From Bacillota bacterium (GTDB taxonomy: Bacteria > Bacillota > Clostridia > Oscillospirales > Oscillospiraceae): DNA of 64,000 nucleotides. The stretch spans positions 1-64,000 of the forward strand of contig JAQYLT010000038.1 of assembly GCA_028719885.1 (NCBI GenBank), given 5' to 3'. The notes under the pieces were generated by a model that worked only from the letters and a program-made list of their open reading frames with translations, ran no database searches and was not told where the DNA came from. Below, in pieces: positions 9,746 to 18,617 of the stretch. The position numbers and the translations under genes are program-made. Within the stretch, counting starts at the first letter, position 1. Every line of letters starts with the position of its first letter.

Positions 9746-11381
9746 TCTTTTTCGGTGGTTGGAGCGGCTGCTGCTGGCGGCCGTGGGGCTGCTGGTGCTC
9801 ATCATTCTGGCAGGGCTTTTCTACCTCTATTTTTTGGAGCCGATGGAGCTGCCTGAAATAGATCCCACGGAGCAGACCCAGGCACAGGAAACAACGCCGA
9901 CCCTGTCCGGCCCGGAGTTTTATCTGCCGGGAAACCTGGCCTTTGGGGAAAAGCTGCCATACTCCCTCTTTTGGGATGATCAGGGGCAGCAGGTGGACAT
10001 TCTGGAAGAATATGCCGGAAGCCGCCTGGTGCTGATGTATTGGGGCAGCTGGTGCCCCTACTGCGAAAAGCAGTTGGAGCACCTGAGGGAATTCCGGCGG
10101 GTGATTGAAGCATCCCCCAATACCCGGCTGGTGCTGGTGAACAAAACCGATTCCGCCAAGGAAGAAACCCTGGAAAAGGCGGAAGGCTATCTGGAAGAAA
10201 AGGGCTGGCAGGAATATGACCATGTATATGATCTGGATTTGGCCGCCTATCAGGCCTACGGCATGAAGCGGATCCCCACCACCATTGTGGTGGATGAAGA
10301 GGGCTATGTCCGCGCCGTGGCCAGCCGGGTGCTGGAGGATGGGGAGGCCCTTACCGAAATGCTGGAGCAGGCCCAAACCGGCGGCGCGGCACCGCTGCTG
10401 TCCTTTCTCAAAAACAATATGCAGAATTCCGACGGCGGGCTCTTTACCGCCTACCGGGAAAGCCAGGGTACTTCCCCCAAGGGGCATGATGTGCTCAGCG
10501 AGTCCATGGGGCTTTTGATGGAGTGCGCGGTGCTGCTGGATGACCAAGGCCTGTTTGACGAGAGCTTTTCCTATCTGTCCCAGAAGATGAACCGTGGGGG
10601 CGTGTATGCCTGGTATGTGGATTCCAAGGGAAACCAGGCCAATTCCAACGCCCTGCTGGACGATTTGCGGATTGCCCGGGCCCTTTATCAGGCCAACAAA
10701 AAATGGGGCGGCTATGAGGCGGCCCTGGGGGAGCTTGCCGGGCAGCTGCTGGCAAAGAATACCTACCGCGGTCAGCTCAGCTCCTTCTATGACTTTAAGC
10801 TCCGCCGCAGCGGAAGCAGCATCTGCCTGGCCTATGGGGATTTTGAGGCACTGGACTGCCTGGCGGAGTTGGAAGGCGAGTATGCCGGCCTGGCAGAATC
10901 CCTCAAGCAGATTGTGGCCGGGGGCTTTATCGGCAATGCATTCCCCCTGTATTATTCCTCCTACGATTACAAGGAGCAGCGCTACAGCCGGGAGAGCCTG
11001 AACACCGCCGAGGCGCTGCTGACCCTTTACCATCTGTGCGGTACGGAGCTGCTCCGACAGGAATCCCTGCAGTGGCTGAAAAATGCCATTGCCACGGATA
11101 CCCTGGCAGCTCGGTATGAGGTGGACGGCACCCCGGTGGCGGGCTACCAATACGATTCCACGGCGGTGTTCGCCATTGCCGCCCTCATTGGCCAGAAAAC
11201 CGGGGATGGGGAGCTGTACCGCGCTGCCCGGGAGGCCATGGAGCGGGCCAGAGTGACGGACCCGGAAAGCGCCTTCTACGGCACCTTTTCCCACAGCGAC
11301 AACGGCAGCGACCTGCAGTCCTTCGACCAATTGCTGCCCCTGCTGGTGTACTGCCGCAGCAACCAGGCCAAATTCCAATAG
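9735..11381 (+). CDS. Membrane-anchored thioredoxin-GH8 glycosidase fusion
   Basis: The 548-residue protein has one N-terminal transmembrane anchor (about 8-34), then a TlpA/ResA-like thioredoxin domain with WGSWCPYCEKQ (Cys107, Cys110) and the cis-proline region RIPTTIVVDEEG. From about residue 225 it continues with an alpha-helical barrel resembling GH8 endoglucanases (BcsZ type). Glu256 in DVLSESMG fits the catalytic acid, and Asp309/Asp310 in NALLDDLRIA fit the second acidic position, 53-54 residues later as in GH8 enzymes. BcsZ trims cellulose during secretion and is a normal Bcs partner. The thioredoxin fusion is unusual and suggests redox control or disulfide handling outside the membrane. 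Confidence 0.8.
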   Translation: MKADLFRWLERLLLAAVGLLVLIILAGLFYLYFLEPMELPEIDPTEQTQAQETTPTLSGPEFYLPGNLAFGEKLPYSLFWDDQGQQVDILEEYAGSRLVLMYWGSWCPYCEKQLEHLREFRRVIEASPNTRLVLVNKTDSAKEETLEKAEGYLEEKGWQEYDHVYDLDLAAYQAYGMKRIPTTIVVDEEGYVRAVASRVLEDGEALTEMLEQAQTGGAAPLLSFLKNNMQNSDGGLFTAYRESQGTSPKGHDVLSESMGLLMECAVLLDDQGLFDESFSYLSQKMNRGGVYAWYVDSKGNQANSNALLDDLRIARALYQANKKWGGYEAALGELAGQLLAKNTYRGQLSSFYDFKLRRSGSSICLAYGDFEALDCLAELEGEYAGLAESLKQIVAGGFIGNAFPLYYSSYDYKEQRYSRESLNTAEALLTLYHLCGTELLRQESLQWLKNAIATDTLAARYEVDGTPVAGYQYDSTAVFAIAALIGQKTGDGELYRAAREAMERARVTDPESAFYGTFSHSDNGSDLQSFDQLLPLLVYCRSNQAKFQ

Positions 11382-11405
11382 AGAGATTTGAGAGGTGGAG
11401 CGGAA

Positions 11406-12899
11406 ATGCTGTTTAATTCCGTTGATTTTCTGGTATTCTTCCCCATTGTGACCCTGATCTATTTCCTGATTCCCCATAAAATCCGCTATCTTTGGCTGCT
11501 GGTTTGCAGTTACTATTTCTACATGTGCTGGAATGCCATGTATGCCCTGCTGCTGTTTGCCTCCACCATGATTACCTGGGTCAGCGGCCTGGCCATTGCC
11601 GCTGCCGCCAAGAAAGAGACGGAGGACCCCACCCGGCTTCGCAGCCGGGGGATCGTGGCCATCTCCCTGATTCTGAATCTGACCCTGCTGTTCTTCTTTA
11701 AGTATTCCAATTTTGTGATTGAAAACCTCAATAGCCTGCTGGCCTATACCGGAGTATCCCTCCGGGTGCCCAAGCTGGACCTGCTGCTGCCGGTGGGCAT
11801 TTCCTTTTACATTTTTCAGGCACTGAGCTACACCATCGATGTCTACCGGGGAGATGTTCAGGTGGAGAAGAATCCCCTGCGGTATATGGTGTTTGTCTCT
11901 TTCTTCCCCCAGCTGGTTGCCGGACCCATTGAGCGTTCCTCCCGGCTGCTGGGCCAGTTCTACGAAAAGCACCGCTTCAGCTATGATCGGATGGTCCGGG
12001 GCCTCATGATGATGCTCTGGGGCTATTTTCAGAAAATGGTGGTGGCGGATCGGCTCAGTGTGTTGGTGGACCAGGTGTTTAACTACTGCAGCTACTATGC
12101 CGGTTTTGAGATCCTGGTGGGGGCGGTGTTCTTCGCTTTCCAAATCTATTGCGATTTCGCCGGCTATTCCACCATTGCCATTGGCGCGGCTCAGGTGATG
12201 GGCTTTGATTTGATGGAAAATTTCCGCCGCCCCTACCTGGCGGTGTCCGTGGCGGACTTCTGGCGGCGCTGGCATATCTCCCTCACCAGCTGGTTCCGGG
12301 ACTATCTGTACATCCCCCTGGGCGGCAACCGCAAGGGAAAGCTCGCCAAGTACCGCAACATTATGGTGGTGTTTCTGTCCTCCGGCCTGTGGCATGGCGC
12401 CAACTGGACCTATGTGATCTGGGGCGGCCTAAACGGCCTGTTTCAGATCATCGGCGCCGAAACCAAGAAGCTGCGCTCCAACGTGAAGTCCTTCCTGGGT
12501 ATCCGGGATAACAGCGGCAGCGGACGGCTGCTGTCCATGATCGTGACGTTCCTGCTGGTGGACTTTACCTGGATTTTCTTCCGGGCCGCCACATTGGAGG
12601 ACGCGGTGACCGTGATTCGGCAGCTGTTTTCCAGCTTCAACCCCTGGGTGCTCTTCGACGGAACCCTGTATACCCTGGGCCTGAGCATGATCGACTTCTG
12701 GGTGGGTATTGTGGCCATTGCTGCGATTTTGGCGGTGGATATGCTCCATGAGCGGGGCGTTCGCATCCGGGAATGGATTCTGAATCAGAATCTGCTGTTC
12801 CGGTGGATGGTGTATTTTATCGCCATCTTCACCATCCTGATTTTTGGCTTTTACGGGCCCAACTACGATGCAGCCCAGTTCATCTACTTCCAGTTCTGA
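11406..12899 (+). CDS. MBOAT-family O-acyltransferase (AlgI/DltB-like)
   Basis: This 497-residue polytopic membrane protein starts MLFNSVDFLVFFP, the typical opening of AlgI-type MBOAT proteins. The conserved catalytic His is His330 in SSGLWHGANWTYVIWGGLNG, and SVADFWRRWHISLTSWFRDYLYIPLGG is also diagnostic. Such proteins move acetyl groups across the membrane for transfer to alginate, cellulose or teichoic acids. ATG 11406 is preferred: GAGGTGGAG lies 5 bases upstream, while the TTG at 11388 has no site. The next gene encodes an SGNH protein, the usual partner that finishes polymer acetylation. Confidence 0.95.
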   Translation: MLFNSVDFLVFFPIVTLIYFLIPHKIRYLWLLVCSYYFYMCWNAMYALLLFASTMITWVSGLAIAAAAKKETEDPTRLRSRGIVAISLILNLTLLFFFKYSNFVIENLNSLLAYTGVSLRVPKLDLLLPVGISFYIFQALSYTIDVYRGDVQVEKNPLRYMVFVSFFPQLVAGPIERSSRLLGQFYEKHRFSYDRMVRGLMMMLWGYFQKMVVADRLSVLVDQVFNYCSYYAGFEILVGAVFFAFQIYCDFAGYSTIAIGAAQVMGFDLMENFRRPYLAVSVADFWRRWHISLTSWFRDYLYIPLGGNRKGKLAKYRNIMVVFLSSGLWHGANWTYVIWGGLNGLFQIIGAETKKLRSNVKSFLGIRDNSGSGRLLSMIVTFLLVDFTWIFFRAATLEDAVTVIRQLFSSFNPWVLFDGTLYTLGLSMIDFWVGIVAIAAILAVDMLHERGVRIREWILNQNLLFRWMVYFIAIFTILIFGFYGPNYDAAQFIYFQF

Positions 12900-12920
12900 C
12901 GGAAAGGCAGGTTGCGAAAA

Positions 12921-15461
12921 ATGAAATCCTTTTTTCAGAAAAGCTTCAAAACCCTGGCTTTCCTTGTCTGTTTGCTGGCACTATTGTATCTGTTCAGCTG
13001 CATTTTCAGCTTCAAGCACGAGGACGGCATCACCACCATCGACCATTTTTACGATCTGCCCGAGGACACGGTGGATGTGCTCCTGCTGGGCAGCTCCCAC
13101 ATGGGCATGAATGTGGACCCCAGCCTGCTGTGGGATTTGCGGGGTATTGCAGCCTATAACTGCTGGGGCAGTATGCAGCAGCCCTGGAATACCTACTACT
13201 ATCTGAAGGAATGCCTGAAATACCAGCAGCCCAAGCTGGTGGTGATGGATGTTTACGGTGTGACCTTCAGCGGCGATTTTCCCGGGTATGACAATCTGGT
13301 CAAGAGTACCCAGGGCCTTCGTTTCTCCTGGGATAAGGTCCAGGACATTCTGGTCAGTGCCCCGGAGGAATACCGCAGCGCCCTGCTGCTGGGCATTCCC
13401 ACCTATCATTACCGCTACAGTGAAATTTCCAGCGAGGATTTCGAGAATTTCTTTTGGAACAAGCATACCGGAATTCAATCCATCGACCTGACCGGGTCCA
13501 CCGTGCAGTCCTTTGATATTTTGGATGTCAGTGAAATGAAAGAGCCCATTCCTCTGGCGGAGAAATGTGAGACCTATTTCCTGAAAATTCTGGATATGTG
13601 CAAGGAAAACGATATTCCCATGCTGCTGGTGGCCTCTCCCTATTTCCTGCACGAAGAAGAGCAGGGGAGGTTTAACCGCATTGGCCAGATCGCAGAGGAA
13701 TACGGATACCCGTTCCTGAATTTTAACGAGAATTACCGGGACATCGGCATCGACCCCCAAAAGGATTTCCGTGACCTTGCCCACATGGGACAGAGCGGAA
13801 TTGACAAATACGATTCCTATTTGGCCGACTACATCACGGAACACTATGAGATTCCCGACCGCCGATTGGACCCTGACCATATCTGGAATGTGGAAGCGGA
13901 AACCGAGACCCATTGCATCTATTCCCTGGACAATAAGTTCTATGGCGGCGGACACCACTACATCGATACCGGCGTTCAGCTTTATGAAAACCCCTACGCT
14001 TCTTATACCCTGCTGACCCAGATCGATACCGAATGCATCAGCGAGGATCAGGTCTGGTTCTCCTGCTTCAGCGAGGCCGGTGACTTCCGCGGCCTGCTGC
14101 TGACACGCTCCGATGGTAACCTGTATTTCATTTTCAACAAGAGCAAGAGAATTGAAATCCCGGACTACGGGAAAAAACTGAAGCTGGCCGTGGTGAAAGA
14201 AGGCCTGAAATATACCACTTATGTGGATGGCCAGCAGTATATCTCCATTTCGGTGGACCCCTTTGAATCCCTGGAGGATACATTGCTCCTGGGCTGCCAG
14301 CGGAATGTGGATGGCTCCCGGTTCCGCTACAGCAATACCGAGGTTGACAACCTGGAAATTTACGACATCGCCCTGACCGCCGATGACATTGCCGCATGGG
14401 ACCCTGCCCAACTGCCCGAACCGCCTCAGCGGCAGGCCCAGCAGGCGGATTCCGACGCCGCTTTCTCCCTGAACCAGCGCTTTGTGGGCGACGGCTTCAG
14501 CAAATACCTGGATACGGGCATCGCACCCTATTCAGACCCCAACGCTTCCTGGACGCTGCTGACCCAGTTCCGGGAGGATGCGGGGCAGGGCGCGGGGGTG
14601 TATTTCTCCAGCTTCTGCGAGGACGAAGCGGATTACCGGGGCATCATGGCACGAAAGGTTGGCCCGGGGCAGCTCAATCTGCTCTATGCCAACCGGAGCA
14701 TCATCACCCAGGTGCCGGAGGACTCCGATATCAGCCTGGCCATTGTCAAGGACGAGGTGAGCTACACCATCTATGTCAATGGAGAGCGGATCGTGGATGG
14801 GGACCTGTGCGAGACAAATCCCTGGTATGGCAATCTGCTCATCGGCTGTCAGGAAACCATGGATGGGGAGAAGATGCGCTTTAGCGGCGTGACCGTATAT
14901 AATCTGGAATTCTACAACGGCGTGATGACCGAAGAGGATATCCTGGCCTGGGCGCCTGAATTCCTGCCGGAGCCCCCGGCAGCGGTGGCCTCCCCGGTGG
15001 ACTATTGCCTGGAAAATCCGTTCCTGGGCAATGGCAGCTCTTCCTATGTGGATACCGGCATCCAGCTGTATGATGTGGCGGACAAGAGCTGGACCCTGGA
15101 AATGAAGTTCCGGAAAAATGGGGCTCAGACCCTGGTCACCTGCTTTGCGGAGGACCCCAGCTGCTACCGGGGACTGGTGATCTCCACCCTGGACAACGAC
15201 ACCCTGAATCTGACCCTGGGCCAGACGGGCGTTCAGCTGGAGCTGGCGCCCCAGCCGGAGCAGGAGCTGAAAATTGTGAAGGATGGCTACCAATACACCG
15301 TCTATCTGAACGGACAGCAGGCTTGGGAGGCCACCTCCACCGCGCCGGAATATGACGGAACCGTGCACATCGGCTGCGGTGTGGATGGAACGGGGAAGCC
15401 CTTCCGGTTCTCCTCCGCCAAGATTCTGGAATTCCGAATCACTGGACCAACAGACGAATGA
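12921..15461 (+). CDS. SGNH/AlgX-like acetylation protein with three LamG-like repeats
   Basis: The protein has 846 residues from ATG 12921. A single N-terminal helix (about 10-30) anchors it outside the cell. The SGNH-like domain has VLLLGSSHMGMN (GSSH 57-60; the Ser is the expected nucleophile) and the DLAH block at 285-288, which supplies the Asp-x-x-His pair. From residue 331 there are three tandem jelly-roll LamG/concanavalin-like repeats (about 331-505, 514-690, 694-846). Each has a YxDTG start, an LxIVKxxxxYTxYVxG centre and an IGCxxxxDGxxxRFS end. The context beside an MBOAT gene implies an O-acetyltransferase or esterase acting on the polymer, with the repeats binding glycan. Confidence 0.85.
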   Translation: MKSFFQKSFKTLAFLVCLLALLYLFSCIFSFKHEDGITTIDHFYDLPEDTVDVLLLGSSHMGMNVDPSLLWDLRGIAAYNCWGSMQQPWNTYYYLKECLKYQQPKLVVMDVYGVTFSGDFPGYDNLVKSTQGLRFSWDKVQDILVSAPEEYRSALLLGIPTYHYRYSEISSEDFENFFWNKHTGIQSIDLTGSTVQSFDILDVSEMKEPIPLAEKCETYFLKILDMCKENDIPMLLVASPYFLHEEEQGRFNRIGQIAEEYGYPFLNFNENYRDIGIDPQKDFRDLAHMGQSGIDKYDSYLADYITEHYEIPDRRLDPDHIWNVEAETETHCIYSLDNKFYGGGHHYIDTGVQLYENPYASYTLLTQIDTECISEDQVWFSCFSEAGDFRGLLLTRSDGNLYFIFNKSKRIEIPDYGKKLKLAVVKEGLKYTTYVDGQQYISISVDPFESLEDTLLLGCQRNVDGSRFRYSNTEVDNLEIYDIALTADDIAAWDPAQLPEPPQRQAQQADSDAAFSLNQRFVGDGFSKYLDTGIAPYSDPNASWTLLTQFREDAGQGAGVYFSSFCEDEADYRGIMARKVGPGQLNLLYANRSIITQVPEDSDISLAIVKDEVSYTIYVNGERIVDGDLCETNPWYGNLLIGCQETMDGEKMRFSGVTVYNLEFYNGVMTEEDILAWAPEFLPEPPAAVASPVDYCLENPFLGNGSSSYVDTGIQLYDVADKSWTLEMKFRKNGAQTLVTCFAEDPSCYRGLVISTLDNDTLNLTLGQTGVQLELAPQPEQELKIVKDGYQYTVYLNGQQAWEATSTAPEYDGTVHIGCGVDGTGKPFRFSSAKILEFRITGPTDE

Positions 15462-15476
15462 CGCAAAGGGAATGAA

Positions 15477-18400
15477 ATGATGAAACGCCTGAAAGAATTC
15501 TTCCGAGGAAAATGCAAGAATCAAGCCGGAATACTGGGCCTGTTTTTTGGCCTGGCTGTGTTGGCCGTGCTGCTTCCGGGGATTTTTTCGGCACAGCGGC
15601 TGGGCACACTGGACAACGGCAGCTATGAGCCGACCATGCTCTGTGCCGGACTCACCTATCTGGAAAGCGACCTGGCAGAGCCGGATACGCTGTACTTTGA
15701 CCATGTGATTGAGGAATATGGCTACGGCAGCTTTTCCTACTGGAAGCTCCTGGGCCCCAATGGGCAGAGCAGCATGATTTACCCCATTGCGCTGATTCGG
15801 CTGCTGACAGAGCCCTTTGGACTGCATTTCTCCACGGTCTATCTGGCACTGGTTTATGCCCTGCTGTATGCCGCCGGGACCTATGTGCTGGTGCGGGGCT
15901 GCGCGTATTTGGCGGGCTGGCTGGCGGCCATCCCCGGGGCGGTTTTGGTGCTGGCGGCATCCAGCCGGAATCTGGCCGCCTACTTCAATTCTCTGTATCC
16001 CACGGCGGCGGTGATTGTGGGGGTGCTTCTCATGATCGCCATGGCCCTGCGGCTGTTTACCTATGGAAAGCAGACCGGATTGCGGGGAATGCTGGGCTTT
16101 CTGGCTGCGGCAGCCTTCTGCCTGAATGCATCGGAGCTCTGCCTGATTTTCGCCCCCTTTGCGGTGGCGGTGGTGGCGGCTGCCCTGCTGCGGGAGTTAA
16201 AAGACCATCGGCTGAAGCCCGGAGCTGCGGCCTGCGCTGTGGTGCTTTTGCTGGCGGCCATTTCCTCTTCCTCCCAGCAGCTGCAGTCCAGCTACCGGTA
16301 TCAATCCAATATATCCGCCTATCAGTCGGCATTCTTGGGATTCCTGGAAGCCTCCGACGACCCGGTTTCGGATTTGGCGGATTTTGGCCTGGACGAAAGC
16401 TATGCCGCCGATGTGGGAAAATCCTATTACCTCAGCGGCGACTCCTTCTGCCACAATCCCCAGGACCCGCAGGAGGCAAAGCTGCTGTTTGAAAAGCTGA
16501 ATGCGGATACCGTGGGGTCCTGGTACCTGCGGCACCCCCTGCGCCTGCTGCAAACCGCAAGCGGGCAGACGGAGCCGTTCAACAGCTTTGAGTCGGATGT
16601 GGCCCTGACGGTGGGCCAAACCAGCGACAGTCCCCTGCGGGTGAGCCGGCAGTGGAGCGCGGCGGATACCCTGATGAAAATGCTTCTGCCGGAGGGCTAC
16701 AGCGCCGCTTTGATCTGCTTCCTGCTGGAGCTGGCAGCGGCTGCGTGGCTGTGCTTCCGGCTGCTTCGGCAGGGGATGGGCAAGGCATTTTCCATTGCGG
16801 CAGGGGCCTGCGTGGTTACCCTTGCCTTGGGATGCTTTGGCTATGTGCTGCTGCATCTGCGCTATCTGGGGCAGGATTCCCTGTTTTTGGCCCGGATGGT
16901 GGGGGTGTTTGGCATCCTGCTGGGCATTGGCGGAATCTGCGTGGCGGCGGGAGACCTGATTGGGGTCCTCTCCGACTGGTTCCGGGAAAAGCAGCAGCTT
17001 CAGCCGGAGGACCGGGGCCTTTCCCTGTGGAGGGTTGGCATGCTTTCCCCCGGAAAGGAGCTCTCCCTGGGAGATGGCCGGTGGGGCAGACTGCTGGACC
17101 GCCCGGGAACGGCGGCCTTCCTGGTTTTCCTGCTGGCTCTGGCGATGTCCTGGATGGTTCAGTTCACCGGCGTGCGGGCCGGCTGCGTCAACAACGGCGA
17201 CTTTGGCCGTATGATGGACCAATTGGGCCTGATCTGGCAGGGCGATATTTTCTACAATGTGGATGCCCAGCTGGGGCGGCGGGTGATTGAGGACTACGCC
17301 TTCCGGGAGGCCTTTGACTGGACCAGCCTGACATTCTTAAATCCCAAATACAGCCTGATTTATCCGGCGTCCCTGGTGCGGCTGTTCTGCAGCCTGACAG
17401 GCCGGGATTTCAGCACCTGGTATCTGAGCCTGGTGATGAACGCCGTGCTGATTGCCTGCCTCGTGTCCATTGTGTATGACCTCCATGGGCTGCTGGGCCG
17501 GTATGCGGTGCTCTTAGGCATGGGACTGTGCGCCGTGTTCTTCTGTGAGAGCTACCTGGTGTGGTTCAATTCTCTCTTCGGCGAAAGCTGCATGTTTATG
17601 GGGCTTTTTATGGTGATTGCCTGCTGTGTGCATCTGGCGGTGCGGCCGGCCAACCGGTGCTGGCCCACGGTGCTGCTGCTTCTGTTCAGCGCCCGGATTC
17701 TGGTGTGCGCCAAGGCGCAGATGCTGGTAACATTGCCCTTTGTGCTAATCATCGTCATCATTTTTGCCCTGTATCAGCGGCCGCTGCCCTTAAAGGGGCT
17801 GATTCCCTACGTCCTGACCGTGATGGTTGCCTGCGTGGTGATCACCTCGGACTGCATCACGGTGTACAACGACAACAGCGGCATTTCCGAGCGGCAAACC
17901 GTCTGGCAGGCCACCTTCTATGGCGCGCTGATGATCTCCGACGATCCTGAGGCCACCATGGAGGAGCTGGGCATCGACCAGAGCATGCTGCCGGACATTG
18001 GAAAGGATGCCTATCAGAAGGACGAGGACTATGTCATCAGCCCCAATTCTCCCCAGGCGGATGAAGCGCTGTATGACCATGTGAATACCTTTACCATGGT
18101 GAAATATTACCTGCGCCATCCCGTTCAGCTGGTGAAAATGCTGAACCATGCGGCCACCGCCTCCCGGACGGTTTACAATGAGTTCCGGGCCTATCTGGGC
18201 CAGGATTATTCCCTCCCCCACGATACGGTGCAGCGCCTGGGCCTGTGGCTGTATTGGCGGTATTTCTTCACCTGCGGCAGCTTCTGGGGCTATGTGCTGC
18301 TCTATGGCGCTGCCATGGGGATCGCGCTGCTGTGTATTTTCGGAAAGCGGGAGTGTGACAGACGGTGGAAGATGCTGGCGGTGGTGTTCTTGTGGATTCT

Positions 18401-18596
18401 GCTAACCGGCGCGGTGCAATATCCCATTTCCGTCATCGGCAACGGCTTCGCGGATAACCACAAGCAGATGTTCGGCTTTATCATGTGCCATGATTTTCTG
18501 GTGGTCTTCAGCCTGACCATTCTCATCCGGTTTTTCCGGAACGGTTTCGGCAGGGAGAAAAAGCCCACCGGAGCAATGGAGGAAACATCACAATAA
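15477..18596 (+). CDS. Large membrane protein, tandem duplication of a GT-C/WsfD-like module
   Basis: The 1039-residue protein contains two homologous polytopic halves (about 1-510 and 540-1039) joined by a charged linker. Matching landmarks are LDNGSYEPTM and VNNGDFGRMM near the start of each half, YFNSLY (169-174) and WFNSLF (696-701), and a later block DFGLDESYAADVGKSYYLSG paired with ELGIDQSMLPDIGKDAYQKD, each followed by a YYLRHP-type motif. The same landmarks occur once in the first gene of the operon, so three modules exist in the cluster. The fold resembles lipid-linked sugar transferases; the acceptor and sugar are unknown. Start ATG 15477 has AAAGGG 6 bases upstream, and an equally placed ATG follows at 15480. 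Confidence 0.75.
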   Translation: MMKRLKEFFRGKCKNQAGILGLFFGLAVLAVLLPGIFSAQRLGTLDNGSYEPTMLCAGLTYLESDLAEPDTLYFDHVIEEYGYGSFSYWKLLGPNGQSSMIYPIALIRLLTEPFGLHFSTVYLALVYALLYAAGTYVLVRGCAYLAGWLAAIPGAVLVLAASSRNLAAYFNSLYPTAAVIVGVLLMIAMALRLFTYGKQTGLRGMLGFLAAAAFCLNASELCLIFAPFAVAVVAAALLRELKDHRLKPGAAACAVVLLLAAISSSSQQLQSSYRYQSNISAYQSAFLGFLEASDDPVSDLADFGLDESYAADVGKSYYLSGDSFCHNPQDPQEAKLLFEKLNADTVGSWYLRHPLRLLQTASGQTEPFNSFESDVALTVGQTSDSPLRVSRQWSAADTLMKMLLPEGYSAALICFLLELAAAAWLCFRLLRQGMGKAFSIAAGACVVTLALGCFGYVLLHLRYLGQDSLFLARMVGVFGILLGIGGICVAAGDLIGVLSDWFREKQQLQPEDRGLSLWRVGMLSPGKELSLGDGRWGRLLDRPGTAAFLVFLLALAMSWMVQFTGVRAGCVNNGDFGRMMDQLGLIWQGDIFYNVDAQLGRRVIEDYAFREAFDWTSLTFLNPKYSLIYPASLVRLFCSLTGRDFSTWYLSLVMNAVLIACLVSIVYDLHGLLGRYAVLLGMGLCAVFFCESYLVWFNSLFGESCMFMGLFMVIACCVHLAVRPANRCWPTVLLLLFSARILVCAKAQMLVTLPFVLIIVIIFALYQRPLPLKGLIPYVLTVMVACVVITSDCITVYNDNSGISERQTVWQATFYGALMISDDPEATMEELGIDQSMLPDIGKDAYQKDEDYVISPNSPQADEALYDHVNTFTMVKYYLRHPVQLVKMLNHAATASRTVYNEFRAYLGQDYSLPHDTVQRLGLWLYWRYFFTCGSFWGYVLLYGAAMGIALLCIFGKRECDRRWKMLAVVFLWILLTGAVQYPISVIGNGFADNHKQMFGFIMCHDFLVVFSLTILIRFFRNGFGREKKPTGAMEETSQ

Positions 18597-18617
18597 AAAG
18601 AGAAAAGAGATTCAGCC

